Positions 9,408 through 18,533 of a stretch of DNA of 64,000 bases are shown piece by piece; position 1 is the stretch's first letter; every line of letters starts with the position of its first letter. Made by a program: the position numbers and the translations under genes. Origin of the DNA: Bacillota bacterium (GTDB taxonomy: Bacteria; Bacillota; Clostridia; Christensenellales; Aristaeellaceae); assembly GCA_023425025.1 (NCBI GenBank), contig JAFADG010000043.1, positions 62,001-126,000 on the forward strand, read 5' to 3'. The notes under the pieces were generated by a model that did no database searches, was not told the origin of the DNA, and saw only the letters and a list, made by a program, of their open reading frames with translations.

Positions 9408-10070
9408 ATGAAGATCAAGGCTTTGGTAGCTGTTCGTTCCGGCTCTGTCCGCGTGGAAAACAAGAATATCAGGCCATTCGCCGGAAGCACCCTCCTTGAA
9501 CGAAAACTTATGCAGCTCAAGCGCATTTCGCTTTTGGATGGCGTGATTGTAAACTCAAACGACGACGCGATGCTGGATATTTCCAAAAGGCATGGCTGTG
9601 AAGCGGTCAAGCGGGATGCCCTATACGCTTCAAACGAAGTAAGCATGAGCGATGTTTACGAAAACATGGCGCGGCACTGCAACGCTGATGTGATCGTGTA
9701 TGCCAATGTCACCAATCCTTTGATCAGGGATGAAACCCTATACCGGTCTATCCAGGCGTATCAGGGCGCAGAAAGGCAATTCGATTCGCTGAACTCTGCG
9801 CATCTTGTCAAGGAGTTTCTGTTTTTGAACAGCCGCCCGCTGAACTACGATCTGCTGCACCAACCCAGAAGTCAGGATTTGCCCGATATCATGGCCTTGA
9901 ATTTTGCGGTCAACATTCTTGCCAAGGAAACGATGATTGCATGCAAGAATGTGGTAGGGATGAACCCAAGCCTATTTTTAATCGATGAGGTAGAGGCGGC
10001 CGATATTGATAATCAAATCGACTTTGATTTTGCGGAATATATCGTGAAGCAAAACAAGCTGTTTTATTAA
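9408..10070 (+). CDS. CMP-sugar synthetase (acylneuraminate/KDO cytidylyltransferase family)
   Basis: 220 residues, the normal length for NeuA/PseF-type cytidylyltransferases. The N-terminal loop AVRSGSVRVENKNIRPF matches the family's RxGSxxxxxKNxR pattern for CTP binding. VIVNSNDDAML, the MSDVYENM segment and VIVYANVTNPLI follow in the expected order. Such enzymes make CMP-activated acidic sugars (sialic, pseudaminic or legionaminic acid, or KDO). With a Maf-like DUF115 protein upstream, an acidic nine-carbon sugar on the cell surface is a reasonable guess, but none of the synthase genes (NeuB-like) is in this window. A GCGAGG site precedes the ATG. Confidence 0.78.
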   Translation: MKIKALVAVRSGSVRVENKNIRPFAGSTLLERKLMQLKRISLLDGVIVNSNDDAMLDISKRHGCEAVKRDALYASNEVSMSDVYENMARHCNADVIVYANVTNPLIRDETLYRSIQAYQGAERQFDSLNSAHLVKEFLFLNSRPLNYDLLHQPRSQDLPDIMALNFAVNILAKETMIACKNVVGMNPSLFLIDEVEAADIDNQIDFDFAEYIVKQNKLFY

Positions 10071-10102
10071 GTGCTTGGAATATAGAAGCAGGGAGATTGT
10101 AT

Positions 10103-11251
10103 ATGTCATCATCAGTCGAGATTTTTATGAAATCTGTTGTGGTATTCGGATGCGGCACACATTTTTTAAGTTGTCAGGAAGTAATATACCGCATTTTCAA
10201 TGTCGTAGCTTTATGTGACAACGACACCGATAAACAAAGCCGAGGTACTGAAGGTCAAAGGATCATTTCCGTAAAGGACGCTATGGCGCTTCAGTACGAT
10301 TTTTTTCTGATCACGTCGGATGTGTACGCGAAAGACATGTTCAACGAACTGATTTTGCGCGGTATTGATCCGGACAAAATTCTGCGAAAAACAATTTGCA
10401 ATCGAGCGGATTTACTTGACTATATTGATTTCTTCGACAAGCTAAAAGAAATGAACAAAGATAATTGCAGCAATGAAAAGTTGTCCCGCATGATATTCTC
10501 ATATGATGATCCATTCTCTGATCCGCCAAATTGCTCACCCCTTTCTGATGACTATCGCAGCTGGGTTTTGAACAAATATGAAGTTTTGTCCGGAAGGTCA
10601 TTCAATCAAGAGATAAACGAAGACATAGATTCATCCAAGGTGATTTATGATGACAATGTGCTGACCAATGGGTGGCATGGTGATATAGCAAATCTAATGC
10701 CATTCATTGAGCCGGGCCCAACCGAACGTATTTGTGAACTTGGGTGCGGGGGCGGGCATTTGCTTACCCGCCTCGCCGGAATAAGCAGTCAGGTTGTGGG
10801 TGTCGATATAAGCGATAATATGCTAAAACATTGCGCGGAATTATTAAATCATTTTGGCCTCGACGCAAAACTGGTCAAAGGAGATTTTTTTGAAATAGAA
10901 AATATGACAGGTCAATTTGACCTGGTACTGATGCATACAGCTTTTCACCATTGTTTGATGTTCCCGGAATTGCTTTGCGCAATGGCAAAAAAATTAAACG
11001 ACAATGGTCGTGTAATTTTGGCGAATGAGCCGATATATGATTATCTGGGATTCGAACTGCCATATGATTTGGGAAGCGATATCAGTGTTTTATATTGGAT
11101 AGGAAAGAAAGGATATTTTGATCTGCAAATCAGCGAGAAGTTTTTTCTTGAAGCTTGCGGCTTTGCCGGATTGCGGGTCAGGCGAAAATTTTACACGAAT
11201 GCCTACAAATATAAAGCGATTAACTACGAGCTTGTAAAGATGGCAAAATAG
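10103..11251 (+). CDS. SAM-dependent methyltransferase with N-terminal Rossmann module
   Basis: 382 residues from the ATG at 10103, which has GGGAG 7 bases upstream; a TTG two codons earlier is less likely. Residues 10-95 form a Rossmann-like module (VVVFGCGTHFL, VALCDNDTDKQ). Residues about 205-330 are a class I methyltransferase: ICELGCGGGHLL is motif I, VVGVDIS motif II and FDLVLMHTAFHH motif IV/post-IV. The last 50 residues may contact the acceptor. The arrangement resembles sugar C- or O-methyltransferases in glycan clusters, with methylation of a nucleotide sugar or chain end as the likely job. This is the last gene of the cluster; a 184-base gap follows without a clear terminator. Confidence 0.7.
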   Translation: MSSSVEIFMKSVVVFGCGTHFLSCQEVIYRIFNVVALCDNDTDKQSRGTEGQRIISVKDAMALQYDFFLITSDVYAKDMFNELILRGIDPDKILRKTICNRADLLDYIDFFDKLKEMNKDNCSNEKLSRMIFSYDDPFSDPPNCSPLSDDYRSWVLNKYEVLSGRSFNQEINEDIDSSKVIYDDNVLTNGWHGDIANLMPFIEPGPTERICELGCGGGHLLTRLAGISSQVVGVDISDNMLKHCAELLNHFGLDAKLVKGDFFEIENMTGQFDLVLMHTAFHHCLMFPELLCAMAKKLNDNGRVILANEPIYDYLGFELPYDLGSDISVLYWIGKKGYFDLQISEKFFLEACGFAGLRVRRKFYTNAYKYKAINYELVKMAK

Positions 11252-11435
11252 TGCCGCTCGCGCATTTGTTGCGGTGACATTCCTGAATATGTGGTTGTCC
11301 GCATTAAAAAGAGGGTGCGCTATCGAAAACCGTTAATGCAAAAAACAGCCCCGCGGCAGTTCCGCAAGACGCCGCGCCGGTAATGGATCAGACCAGGAAA
11401 TGGGATGGAATATTCAAGCAAAAAGGAGTTTTTTC

Positions 11436-13472
11436 ATGGGAAAGCTATTGTTCGGCTGCGCCTATTATGATGAATACATGCCGGAGGAACGGCTTGAAAC
11501 GGACATCCGCATGATGCTTAACGCCGGCGTCAATGTGATCCGCATCGCGGAATCCACCTGGGCAACGGAGGAGCCGGAGGATGGGGTATTCGACTTCACC
11601 CATGTAAAGCGCGTGCTGGATGCCACAAAGGACACCGGCATCTCCGTGATCGTGGGCACGCCCACGTATGCTTTTCCGCCGTGGCTGGCGCAAAAATGTC
11701 CCCAGGTGCTGGCGGTGACGCCCAAGGGCCGGGGCAAGTACGGCGCGCGCCAGATCATGGATATCACCCATCCCGCCTACCTATATCATGCCGAACGCAT
11801 CATCCGCAAGCTGATGGAATGTGTGAAGCCCTATTCCCATGTCATTGGCTTTCAGCTGGACAATGAAACAAAGCATTATCACACCAGCGGGGAGAATGTG
11901 CAAAAGGCCTTCATAAGGCACCTGCGCCGCACCTTTCAAACGACCGGGGCCATGAACAAAGCCTTTGGCTTTGATTATTGGAGCAACGCCGTCGATGCCT
12001 GGGAAAACGTGCCCGACCCCACCGGCACCATCAACGGCAGCTTCGCGGCGGAGTTCGCAAAATTTCAGCGGAGCCTGGTGGACGAGTACCTAAGCTGGCA
12101 GGCGGAGATCGTGAGGGAGTACGCGCGGCCCGATCAGTTCATCACCCACAACTTTGACTTTGCCTGGCGCAACCATTCCTTCGGCGTGCAGCCCGATGTG
12201 AACCACAAGGCGGCATCGAAAGTGCTGACCGTTGCCGGCTGCGACATCTATCACAGGTCCCAGGATCAGCTGACCGGCAAGGAGATCGCCTTCTGCGGCG
12301 ATATGACCCGGGGCCTTCTGCGTGATAATTACCTGGTGCTGGAGACCCAGGCCCAGGGGTTCCCGGAATGGCTGCCTTACCCCGGCCAACTGCGCCTGCA
12401 GGCCTTCAGCCACCTGGCAAGCGGAGCAAACAGCGTCATGTACTGGCACTGGCATTCCATACACAACGCCTGCGAGACTTATTGGAAGGGTATTTTGAGC
12501 CATGACCTGGCGCCAAACCGTGTGTACAGGGAGGCGCAAATCATTGGTCGTGATTTTGCCAGGCTGCAAAAGCAGCTGGTGAATCTCAAAAAAGAAAACA
12601 AGGTAGCCTTGCTTGCGAGCAACGAATCACTGACCGCGCTGGAGCTGTTTCCCTTTCCGGCGGGTCCCAATGGAGAAAAGACGGGGTACAATGACATCCT
12701 TCGCCGCTGGTATGATGCCTTGTATGAGATGAACGTGCCCTGCGATATCCTCTTTCCCCAGGATGCGGAGATGCTGGGTCAATACGCCATGGTGCTGGCG
12801 CCTGCCCTGTACAGCGCGCCGGACAGCCTGCTTTATGCGCTTTGCGGCTATGTGCAGGCCGGCGGCACGCTGGTAACGGGCTTCAAAAGCGGCTTTACCA
12901 ACGAATATGTGAAGGTCAGCCATCATGCACAGCCCCATATTTTGAACGATTGCTGCGGCGTTGGCTACGATGAGTTTACTGCGCCGGTGCATGTCGGCAT
13001 AGAAGGGGAAGCTTTAGGTTTGACCCCGGATAGCTGCCGGCCGGAAACCTGGATGGAGCTCTTGCGGCCGCAGGGGGCGAAGGTATTGGCTTCCTACGAT
13101 CATCCCTTCTGGGGTGGTCACGCCGCCATTACTGAAAATGCATATGGCGAAGGCAGCGCCTATTATATTGGCTGCCACTTGAGCCTTGCAGGCTACAAAG
13201 CCGTTTTTGCCCATGTGCTGAAAAAGACCGGCCTGTGGGGGATAGAGCAAAGCGCCGCTTTCCCGCTGGTCATACGAAGCGGCGTCAACGAAAACGGCAG
13301 GAAGGTTTTATTCTATTTCAATTATTCCGGCGAAACTGTGGAGCAGGCCTACCTGCACCGGGATGGTACGGAATTGGTATCCGTCGCGGCGGTGCGCGCG
13401 GGGGAGGTGTTGAAGCTGCCTGCCTGGGGGTTCGCGGTCATTGAGGAAACACAGCAGGCTGCCAGTAAATAA
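11436..13472 (+). CDS. GH42 beta-galactosidase
   Basis: 678 residues, typical for glycoside hydrolase family 42. The start at 11436 is chosen because AAGGAG lies 8 bases upstream; an ATG 12 codons earlier lacks a site. The N-terminal TIM barrel carries the acid/base glutamate near residue 144 (FQLDNETKHYH) and the nucleophile near residue 303 (LVLETQAQGFPEW). A trimerisation domain (KVALLASNESLTALEL, MVLAPALYSAPDSLL) and a small beta-sandwich end (VLFYFNYSGE) follow. There is no signal peptide, so it acts inside the cell on galactosides that have been taken up. Regulated sugar genes nearby on the other strand suggest a shared use of plant or host glycans. Confidence 0.9.
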   Translation: MGKLLFGCAYYDEYMPEERLETDIRMMLNAGVNVIRIAESTWATEEPEDGVFDFTHVKRVLDATKDTGISVIVGTPTYAFPPWLAQKCPQVLAVTPKGRGKYGARQIMDITHPAYLYHAERIIRKLMECVKPYSHVIGFQLDNETKHYHTSGENVQKAFIRHLRRTFQTTGAMNKAFGFDYWSNAVDAWENVPDPTGTINGSFAAEFAKFQRSLVDEYLSWQAEIVREYARPDQFITHNFDFAWRNHSFGVQPDVNHKAASKVLTVAGCDIYHRSQDQLTGKEIAFCGDMTRGLLRDNYLVLETQAQGFPEWLPYPGQLRLQAFSHLASGANSVMYWHWHSIHNACETYWKGILSHDLAPNRVYREAQIIGRDFARLQKQLVNLKKENKVALLASNESLTALELFPFPAGPNGEKTGYNDILRRWYDALYEMNVPCDILFPQDAEMLGQYAMVLAPALYSAPDSLLYALCGYVQAGGTLVTGFKSGFTNEYVKVSHHAQPHILNDCCGVGYDEFTAPVHVGIEGEALGLTPDSCRPETWMELLRPQGAKVLASYDHPFWGGHAAITENAYGEGSAYYIGCHLSLAGYKAVFAHVLKKTGLWGIEQSAAFPLVIRSGVNENGRKVLFYFNYSGETVEQAYLHRDGTELVSVAAVRAGEVLKLPAWGFAVIEETQQAASK

Positions 13473-14047
13473 AAGGGAAAGAAACATCATGTTGCCCTGA
13501 AAATGGGGTTATAGCAAGCATGCAGAGGCTTCCCCGCCTTGCCGTTCCCTTGGGTAAATAATGCTTAAATGGCAGTTGTACAGAATGGGCCATTCAGATG
13601 CGCGTTCATGCAGCAAAGCGGGCGATTGCTAATCGCCCGCCTGTACAAATGAAGCCAATGGATGGGCGATTTGATCAGCGTTTACTTGGGTGGAAGCCCT
13701 GGAACGCGTTTTCATCCCTTGGGATGATGCTTACATCATGGATATCTTATTGAATTCATTCATGCGTCAACAAGTAAGAGCTATAGAAGGGACCCCAGCC
13801 GCGCGGTCAGTCATCCCTCGCCGCGCGAAGGATCTTGCATTCCATGCTGCTGAAAGATCCCTCGGCACTGCTTCCATCTGGCTCAATCGGCGCATTACTC
13901 GCTACCGCTCGTACTGCTTGTTTCGCCAGCTTCTTCCGCCGCAGGCGGCGCCTCGGCTACAGAGCCCCGGGGTGACATGGGAACGGAGCTTGCTTTTATA
14001 TATATGGGCAGATATTCATCGGTGCATGTATATTTTTATATGATATC
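13473..14047. other. Intergenic region with a palindrome and a GC-rich non-coding repeat-like segment
   Basis: No gene can be supported in this 575-base stretch. It contains a perfect 10-base inverted repeat with a 3-base loop at 13618-13640 (GCGGGCGATT and its complement) that lacks a T-run. From about 13790 to 13985 lies a GC-rich segment with several short inverted motifs (CGCCGCGCG, CCGCCGCAGGCGGCG). The phrases AAGATCCCTCGGCA and GGGGTGACATGGG resemble dispersed intergenic repeats I know from gut Clostridia. A 117-codon open frame crosses it but has no ribosome site and an unnatural composition. Confidence 0.45.
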
Positions 14048-14075
14048 AAACGCCCCGCGAAATCGCAGGGCGTTT
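14048..14075 (-). terminator. Rho-independent terminator of the isomerase gene
   Basis: The inverted repeat AAACGCCC...GGGCGTTT lies 20 bases beyond the stop codon of the minus-strand isomerase. Read on the minus strand, the stem ends in GCGTTTGAT, a short U-rich tail. Confidence 0.6.
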
Positions 14076-14094
14076 CCGTAAAAACAGCATGCTG

Positions 14095-14847
14095 TCAGAT
14101 AGCAACCTGCATAAGGGCCTTCACATAGGCAAGACTCAGCATCAGGTCATCATAGCTGTCCCGGTCATAGGCGTAATCATGGTCCACCATCAGCCATTGC
14201 GGCTTGCAGGCCAGAAGCCAGGGCATCAGCGCAGGCGTGTTGACGCAGCCATAGCCTGTCGGGCGGAAGGTGAACCCGTTCTCCTCCAGAAATACATCCT
14301 TCAAATGGATCACATGGATTCGGTCTTTGTATTTTTGAAGATAGACCTTGGGGTCCTTGCCTGCCACAACCATCCAGCCTACATCCGGTTCAAAAACAAG
14401 CTCGGGCACGGCGTCAAGCAGCCGCTGCGCAAAAGGGCTTTCACCCAGCATGTCAAAATCATGGTTGTGATACATGGGTACGATGCCGGCCGCCAGGCAC
14501 AGCCGGGCGGCTTGGGCAAACTGTGCCCGAAGCGTATCAAAAGGTGTGCTTTCCGCCTGCTCTTTGGAACAGGCCAGGGTGATGCGCCGGCAATTGATCG
14601 CCCAATGATCCTTTATGATCCCTTCCGGGTCATTTAAGAAATCTGTCACCTGAACATGATTGCCCAGCGCCTGTAAATCCAGCGACTTCAGCATGGCTGC
14701 CAACGCGTTTGGTTCCGCGCCGAAAAAGCCCAGCAGCTCCGCGCCTTCATAGCCGATGGCCTTGAGCCGGCTTAAGGCCTGATGCAGGTTTGCCTTGGCG
14801 TCGTCCCGTATAATAAACGTGCCCACGCCGATTTTGATGGTTTCCAT
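14095..14847 (-). CDS. Sugar phosphate isomerase/epimerase, TIM-barrel (AP-endonuclease-2 fold)
   Basis: 250 residues from the ATG at 14847, which has GGGAGG upstream on the minus strand; longer frames to 14952 lack a site. The protein has the xylose-isomerase-like TIM-barrel pattern: ALSRLKAIGYEGAELLGF near the start, MYHNHDFDM (metal-binding histidine and acidic residues), FEPDVGWMVVAG, IHVIHLKD (His-Leu-Lys-Asp) and a final WLMVDHDY. Families of this fold isomerise or epimerise keto-sugars and inositols. The gene follows a sugar ABC importer but is separated from it by a terminator, so it may have its own promoter. The substrate is unknown; a link with the imported sugar is inference. Confidence 0.8.
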   Translation of the reverse strand: METIKIGVGTFIIRDDAKANLHQALSRLKAIGYEGAELLGFFGAEPNALAAMLKSLDLQALGNHVQVTDFLNDPEGIIKDHWAINCRRITLACSKEQAESTPFDTLRAQFAQAARLCLAAGIVPMYHNHDFDMLGESPFAQRLLDAVPELVFEPDVGWMVVAGKDPKVYLQKYKDRIHVIHLKDVFLEENGFTFRPTGYGCVNTPALMPWLLACKPQWLMVDHDYAYDRDSYDDLMLSLAYVKALMQVAI

Positions 14848-15042
14848 TGCTGCCTCCCTATGCCGTATTCGCATTGCGCACGGCCCTTGATACCTGACAT
14901 TTCCATCATATCCGCGCCGGGGATACCTGTCAATCACCTGTCGGCGATACATCCGCCCGCGTGACGGACACTAAGGCCCAAAGGGATTCCGCCTGCGGCG
15001 GCCGGGATTGCAAAAGGATAATGCAATCCGCTGTATAAAAAG

Positions 15043-15073
15043 CGGGATGGATACTTGCTTTGTATCCATCCCG
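15043..15073 (-). terminator. Terminator of the sugar ABC operon
   Basis: A 12-base stem (CGGGATGGATAC and its complement) with a 7-base loop lies 18 bases past the stop of the last permease. On the minus strand it is followed by GCTTTTTA, a clear U-tract. Confidence 0.85.
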
Positions 15074-15090
15074 ATCAATCGTGCGAGCCA

Positions 15091-15930
15091 TCAGCCCTTT
15101 ACAGCCCCGGCCGCAACGCCTTTTGTGATCTGATTTCTGAAGATCGAATAAAAAATCAAAATGGGAATCAAAGCGACCGTCAGCGATGTGAAGAGCTTTC
15201 CATAGTCCGAGCCCAACGCGCCTGCGTAACGGCCGACCATGTAAGGAATGGCCTTTAATTTTTCGGAGGACGTCATCAGGCTCATCAGCACAAACTCGTT
15301 CCATGTTCCGGTGAACGTGATGATCGCCAGGGTGACCGAAACAGGCGCACACATCGGCAGGACGACCCTTGAAAAAATCCTCATAAAGCCTGCCCCGTCG
15401 ATTCTTGCCGCTTCCAGCAGTTCGTCGGGGATACTCTTTTCAAAATCCGTGCATAAGTAGACCCCCATGGGCAGCCCCAGTGCGATGTAAGGGATCAGCA
15501 CCGCCAGCCGGGTATTGTGAATTCCCACCGCATTCACCATCAGAAAGAGGGGAATCAAAATCGACTGCAGGGTCAGGAGTATGCCAACAATGAAGATACC
15601 ATGCAGCAGCTTGGTGATCTTAAACTGTAGCTTTGCAAAAGCAAATCCGGCCATATTGGATAACATCACCACACCGACAACCGTTATGGCGGAGTAAATC
15701 ACGCTGTTTTTGAAGAAGGTAAAAAAGTTGCCTTGGTTCATGACAAAGGAATAGTTGCCAAGGTATAAAGATGGGGGGAAGGAAAGCTTGTTGGTGGTCA
15801 GATACGTCGTATTGGTTTTGAAAGACTGCACGATCAGCCAGAAAATCGGATAAATCGTCAATACCGTAAACGCAATCATGACCGCGTAGACAATGATTTT
15901 GGTGGGCAGGGAGATATTTTTACTATCCAT
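15091..15930 (-). CDS. Carbohydrate ABC transporter permease, MalG-type
   Basis: 279 residues with six predicted membrane segments, beginning with a long hydrophobic run (IIVYAVMIAFTVLTIYPIFWLIV). The EAA loop that contacts the ATPase is ELLEAARIDGAGFMRIFSRVVLP. This is the usual second permease of class-I sugar importers. A GGAGG site precedes the ATG, and only 3 bases separate it from the other permease gene. No ATPase is encoded in the operon, so the importer probably uses a shared MsmK/UgpC-type ATPase from elsewhere, as is common in Gram-positive bacteria. Confidence 0.9.
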   Translation of the reverse strand: MDSKNISLPTKIIVYAVMIAFTVLTIYPIFWLIVQSFKTNTTYLTTNKLSFPPSLYLGNYSFVMNQGNFFTFFKNSVIYSAITVVGVVMLSNMAGFAFAKLQFKITKLLHGIFIVGILLTLQSILIPLFLMVNAVGIHNTRLAVLIPYIALGLPMGVYLCTDFEKSIPDELLEAARIDGAGFMRIFSRVVLPMCAPVSVTLAIITFTGTWNEFVLMSLMTSSEKLKAIPYMVGRYAGALGSDYGKLFTSLTVALIPILIFYSIFRNQITKGVAAGAVKG

Positions 15931-15933
15931 GGG

Positions 15934-16836
15934 CTATACCTCCTCTTCCCTGAATACTTTTCCCAGACCCATGGTAATCACAATAAGTACGACGCTGATG
16001 AGCACCATCACCGTGGAAATGGCATTGGCCAAGGGATAATTCGGCGCCCCTTGAAACGCCGATTGGTACATGAATAGAGAAAGCACCCGCGTTTGACCTG
16101 CCGGGCCTCCGTTGGTCATAGCATAAAGCAGATCGAATGATCTCAAAGAACCAGAGATCGCCAGGATCGCTGTGGTGATGATCACGCCGGAGAGGGCGGG
16201 CAATGTAATATGCCACAGGATCCTGGATTCTTTTGCGCCGTCTATTCTGGCAGCTTCGATCACCGCGGGGTCTATGCGTTGCATATTGGCCAAAAAGATG
16301 ATCATGTAAAAACCCGTGAACATCCAAAGGATGACGATCAGGATGGGAAGCATGGGGTTGCTGCTGATGGTATATACCGCAGTGGGATCAAAGATACGGC
16401 GGACGTCCATCAGCACCGAACTCCGTCCGTAAATGATTGCGTTAAACAATACACCGATAATAATTGACGAGATCACGTTTGGCAGATAAATCATCGTCTG
16501 AAAAAAACTGGTTCCCCTCTTGATGAGCTTTCGCGCGAGGATATACGCCAGCAAAAACCCAAGGGGGATCTGGCCGAAAACCGAGACGCCCACGATCAGC
16601 ATGTTGTTTTTCAGTGCTGTATAAAAATTATGTGCGGGTTCGGTAAACATCCAAATATAGCTTTTTAAACCCACAAACTGAATATCCGGGTTGCCGAAAA
16701 TCACACCGCCGTTGTAGTTGGTCAGACTCAGCAGAACAGAAAAGATGGTTGGAAAGGCCACGACAGCCAGGTAGATGGTCACGGCAGGCAAAACCAATAC
16801 CGTATATGCAAGTCTTTTCTCACCTTTGGTTGTCAT
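15934..16836 (-). CDS. Carbohydrate ABC transporter permease, MalF/UgpA-type
   Basis: 300 residues from the ATG at 16836, chosen because GAGAGG lies 7 bases upstream; an in-frame start 8 codons earlier has no site. Six membrane segments are predicted (LAYTVLVLPAVTIYLAVVAF first). The EAA loop is AVIEAARIDGAKESRILWHITLP. With the downstream MalG-type permease it forms the channel of a class-I sugar importer. The binding protein gene lies 54 bases upstream, giving the standard order of binding protein, permease, permease. Confidence 0.9.
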   Translation of the reverse strand: MTTKGEKRLAYTVLVLPAVTIYLAVVAFPTIFSVLLSLTNYNGGVIFGNPDIQFVGLKSYIWMFTEPAHNFYTALKNNMLIVGVSVFGQIPLGFLLAYILARKLIKRGTSFFQTMIYLPNVISSIIIGVLFNAIIYGRSSVLMDVRRIFDPTAVYTISSNPMLPILIVILWMFTGFYMIIFLANMQRIDPAVIEAARIDGAKESRILWHITLPALSGVIITTAILAISGSLRSFDLLYAMTNGGPAGQTRVLSLFMYQSAFQGAPNYPLANAISTVMVLISVVLIVITMGLGKVFREEEV

Positions 16837-16890
16837 ATTGTGGCCTCTCCATCCATCCATTTATTGAGAAGTTGATGCAGCTACGGCCGC

Positions 16891-18231
16891 TTACTTGGAA
16901 GCCTTCCAAGCATCGAAGGCATCCTGGGTCGCCTTCGCAACCGCATCGGGGGTCTGGGTGCCCAAGCCAATGGCCTGCAGGCCATCATTCAGCGGCGTAT
17001 ATACGGGGCCTTCAAAGACGCCGTCGATAACCACAGTCGCCTTGTCATACTCTGTGGCCAGATTCGCCATGGCGATCTGCAGGGGCTCCAGGGTAAGCGA
17101 CGCAAAATCGATATCCGTCCGGGAGGGGGTGGCCAGACCGCCAGTGGAAAGCCTGTAGGTCAGGACCTCATTGCCGGCAAGCCATTTGACCAGTTCCCAA
17201 GCAGCTTCCAATTTCGGGGAGCCGTCTTCCAGGGCGGCACTGATGCCAAAGCCGGTAGCCAGTACAGCAGTGTTGGACTTGTTGAACTTCACGCCGTCCA
17301 CATCGATCTCCGGGAAAACGGTGATGAGGAAGTCGTTCTGCGTTTCAGGAGCGATCAGCGCCTGCCCGGTGGTGGCATCGGTAATGAAAGCGCCCATGCG
17401 CCAGTCGCCGTCGATGTAGTACGCGGCGGTATTGGTGGCAAACAGGCCGGGGCCTTCGCCGTAGCCAACAGCCAGCGTCGATTTGTCCAGCACGCCATCA
17501 TCGTACATCTTCTTGACAAAGTTCAGCGCGGCGACAAAATCGGCATCGGTGAATTTGGATTCGCCAGAGAGAATCTTCTGCTCCCAGCCTTCGCCGCAGA
17601 AACGGCCGGCGATCATGGAGAACAGGCAGGACTGCATCACCCATGTGTCCTGGCTGGGCATGAGAACCGTCTCATAGCCCTTTTCCTTCAACACGGGAAC
17701 CTGGGCTACCAGCTCGGAATAGGTCTTGGCGGGCTCGAGCCCACAATCCTTGAGCACTGCCGTGTTCACATAGAAGGCGTGCGTCGCGGTGATACCCGAC
17801 GGGAGAATGGCCAGGTAGCCGCCAGCCTGCTGCGCGGGATCCAGCGCCATCGGGAGGTAGGACTCGGCAAGCCCGTCGCGCGCAACCAGGGGCGCCAAAT
17901 CCTTCAGCAGCTTTTTGGTGTGCAGCGTGGTGGAACGGCCGGAGGGCCAAGCATAGACGACATCGGGCAGTGTGCCGGCCGCCGCGTACGCTTCGGTCGC
18001 CTGGTGGAAGGGTTCGTTGAACTCGTCCTGGATGACCAGCTTGATGTTCGGATGGGCTGCTTGGAAAGCTTCCCAAACATTGGCGGTCTCTTCCAGGGCG
18101 TTGGGGCTGGTCATGTCGCGGTAGTTGAGCACGCGTAGCTCGATGACATCTTCGGCGAAGCCGCTGGGCATGCCAACAGCAAGCACCATAATCATCGCGA
18201 GGACAAGGGCTGACAGGCGTCTGAGTTTCAT
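16891..18231 (-). CDS. Sugar ABC transporter extracellular binding protein
   Basis: 446 residues with a signal peptide (KLRRLSALVLAMIMVLAVG) ending near SGFA. No lipobox cysteine follows, so anchoring is not clear from sequence. The mature part has the family-1 solute-binding pattern: ELRVLNYRDM, VWEAFQAAHPNIKLVI, then PDVVYAWPSGR, and a C-terminal TQDAFDAWK. It captures an oligosaccharide or sugar outside the cell and delivers it to the two permeases encoded downstream. GGGAGG lies before the ATG. The near-by GH42, aldose epimerase and GH39 genes point to plant-type or galactose/xylose-containing oligosaccharides, which is inference. Confidence 0.9.
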   Translation of the reverse strand: MKLRRLSALVLAMIMVLAVGMPSGFAEDVIELRVLNYRDMTSPNALEETANVWEAFQAAHPNIKLVIQDEFNEPFHQATEAYAAAGTLPDVVYAWPSGRSTTLHTKKLLKDLAPLVARDGLAESYLPMALDPAQQAGGYLAILPSGITATHAFYVNTAVLKDCGLEPAKTYSELVAQVPVLKEKGYETVLMPSQDTWVMQSCLFSMIAGRFCGEGWEQKILSGESKFTDADFVAALNFVKKMYDDGVLDKSTLAVGYGEGPGLFATNTAAYYIDGDWRMGAFITDATTGQALIAPETQNDFLITVFPEIDVDGVKFNKSNTAVLATGFGISAALEDGSPKLEAAWELVKWLAGNEVLTYRLSTGGLATPSRTDIDFASLTLEPLQIAMANLATEYDKATVVIDGVFEGPVYTPLNDGLQAIGLGTQTPDAVAKATQDAFDAWKASK

Positions 18232-18258
18232 TATGGTTTTCCTCCCATTTTATTTTAT

Positions 18259-18276
18259 GAAGGCAACCCCGCCTTC
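18259..18276. promoter_or_regulatory. Inverted repeat in leader of the sugar ABC operon, possible operator
   Basis: GAAGGC-6-GCCTTC forms a perfect inverted repeat between the probable -10 region and the start codon of the binding-protein gene. It could be a repressor site or a small RNA hairpin; no function is shown. Confidence 0.3.
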
Positions 18277-18284
18277 TAGTGCAT

Positions 18285-18315
18285 TTATCATGCTCCGCGC
18301 CTCATTGTTTGTCAA
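18285..18315 (-). promoter_or_regulatory. Probable promoter of the sugar ABC operon
   Basis: On the minus strand a consensus TTGACA (18310-18315) is followed after 19 bases by TGATAA, within ATGATAAAT. The spacing is long, so the -10 assignment is tentative. It lies 55-85 bases upstream of the binding-protein start. Confidence 0.5.
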
Positions 18316-18482
18316 GCATTGTAAGAGGGGAAAAGGGCAAAACGCATAAAGTGCACAAAAATCAACAAGAATGCACATCGAGAGACAATGCGGCATGCGC
18401 CGCCCTATCCGGCGCGCCACGGCATGACAGCTGCCGGCATCCCTAAGCAAGGCGGCCTGGCCAATGGAGTCCTGACAGCAAA

Positions 18483-18518
18483 AAGGCGTCCGGGAGCACA
18501 AGCTTCCGGACGCTTTTT
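18483..18518. terminator. Bidirectional terminator beyond the YeiH gene
   Basis: GCGTCCGG...CCGGACGC forms an 8-base GC-rich stem flanked by A and T runs on both sides, so it can stop transcription in either direction. It lies 16 bases past the YeiH stop codon on the minus strand. Confidence 0.85.
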
Positions 18519-18533
18519 CGCGTATTTTGGTCA

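Noticed and set aside
13690..14043. A 117-codon plus-strand frame between GH42 and the isomerase
   Set aside because: No ribosome site, no family likeness, and it crosses a repeat-like GC-rich segment with inverted motifs.
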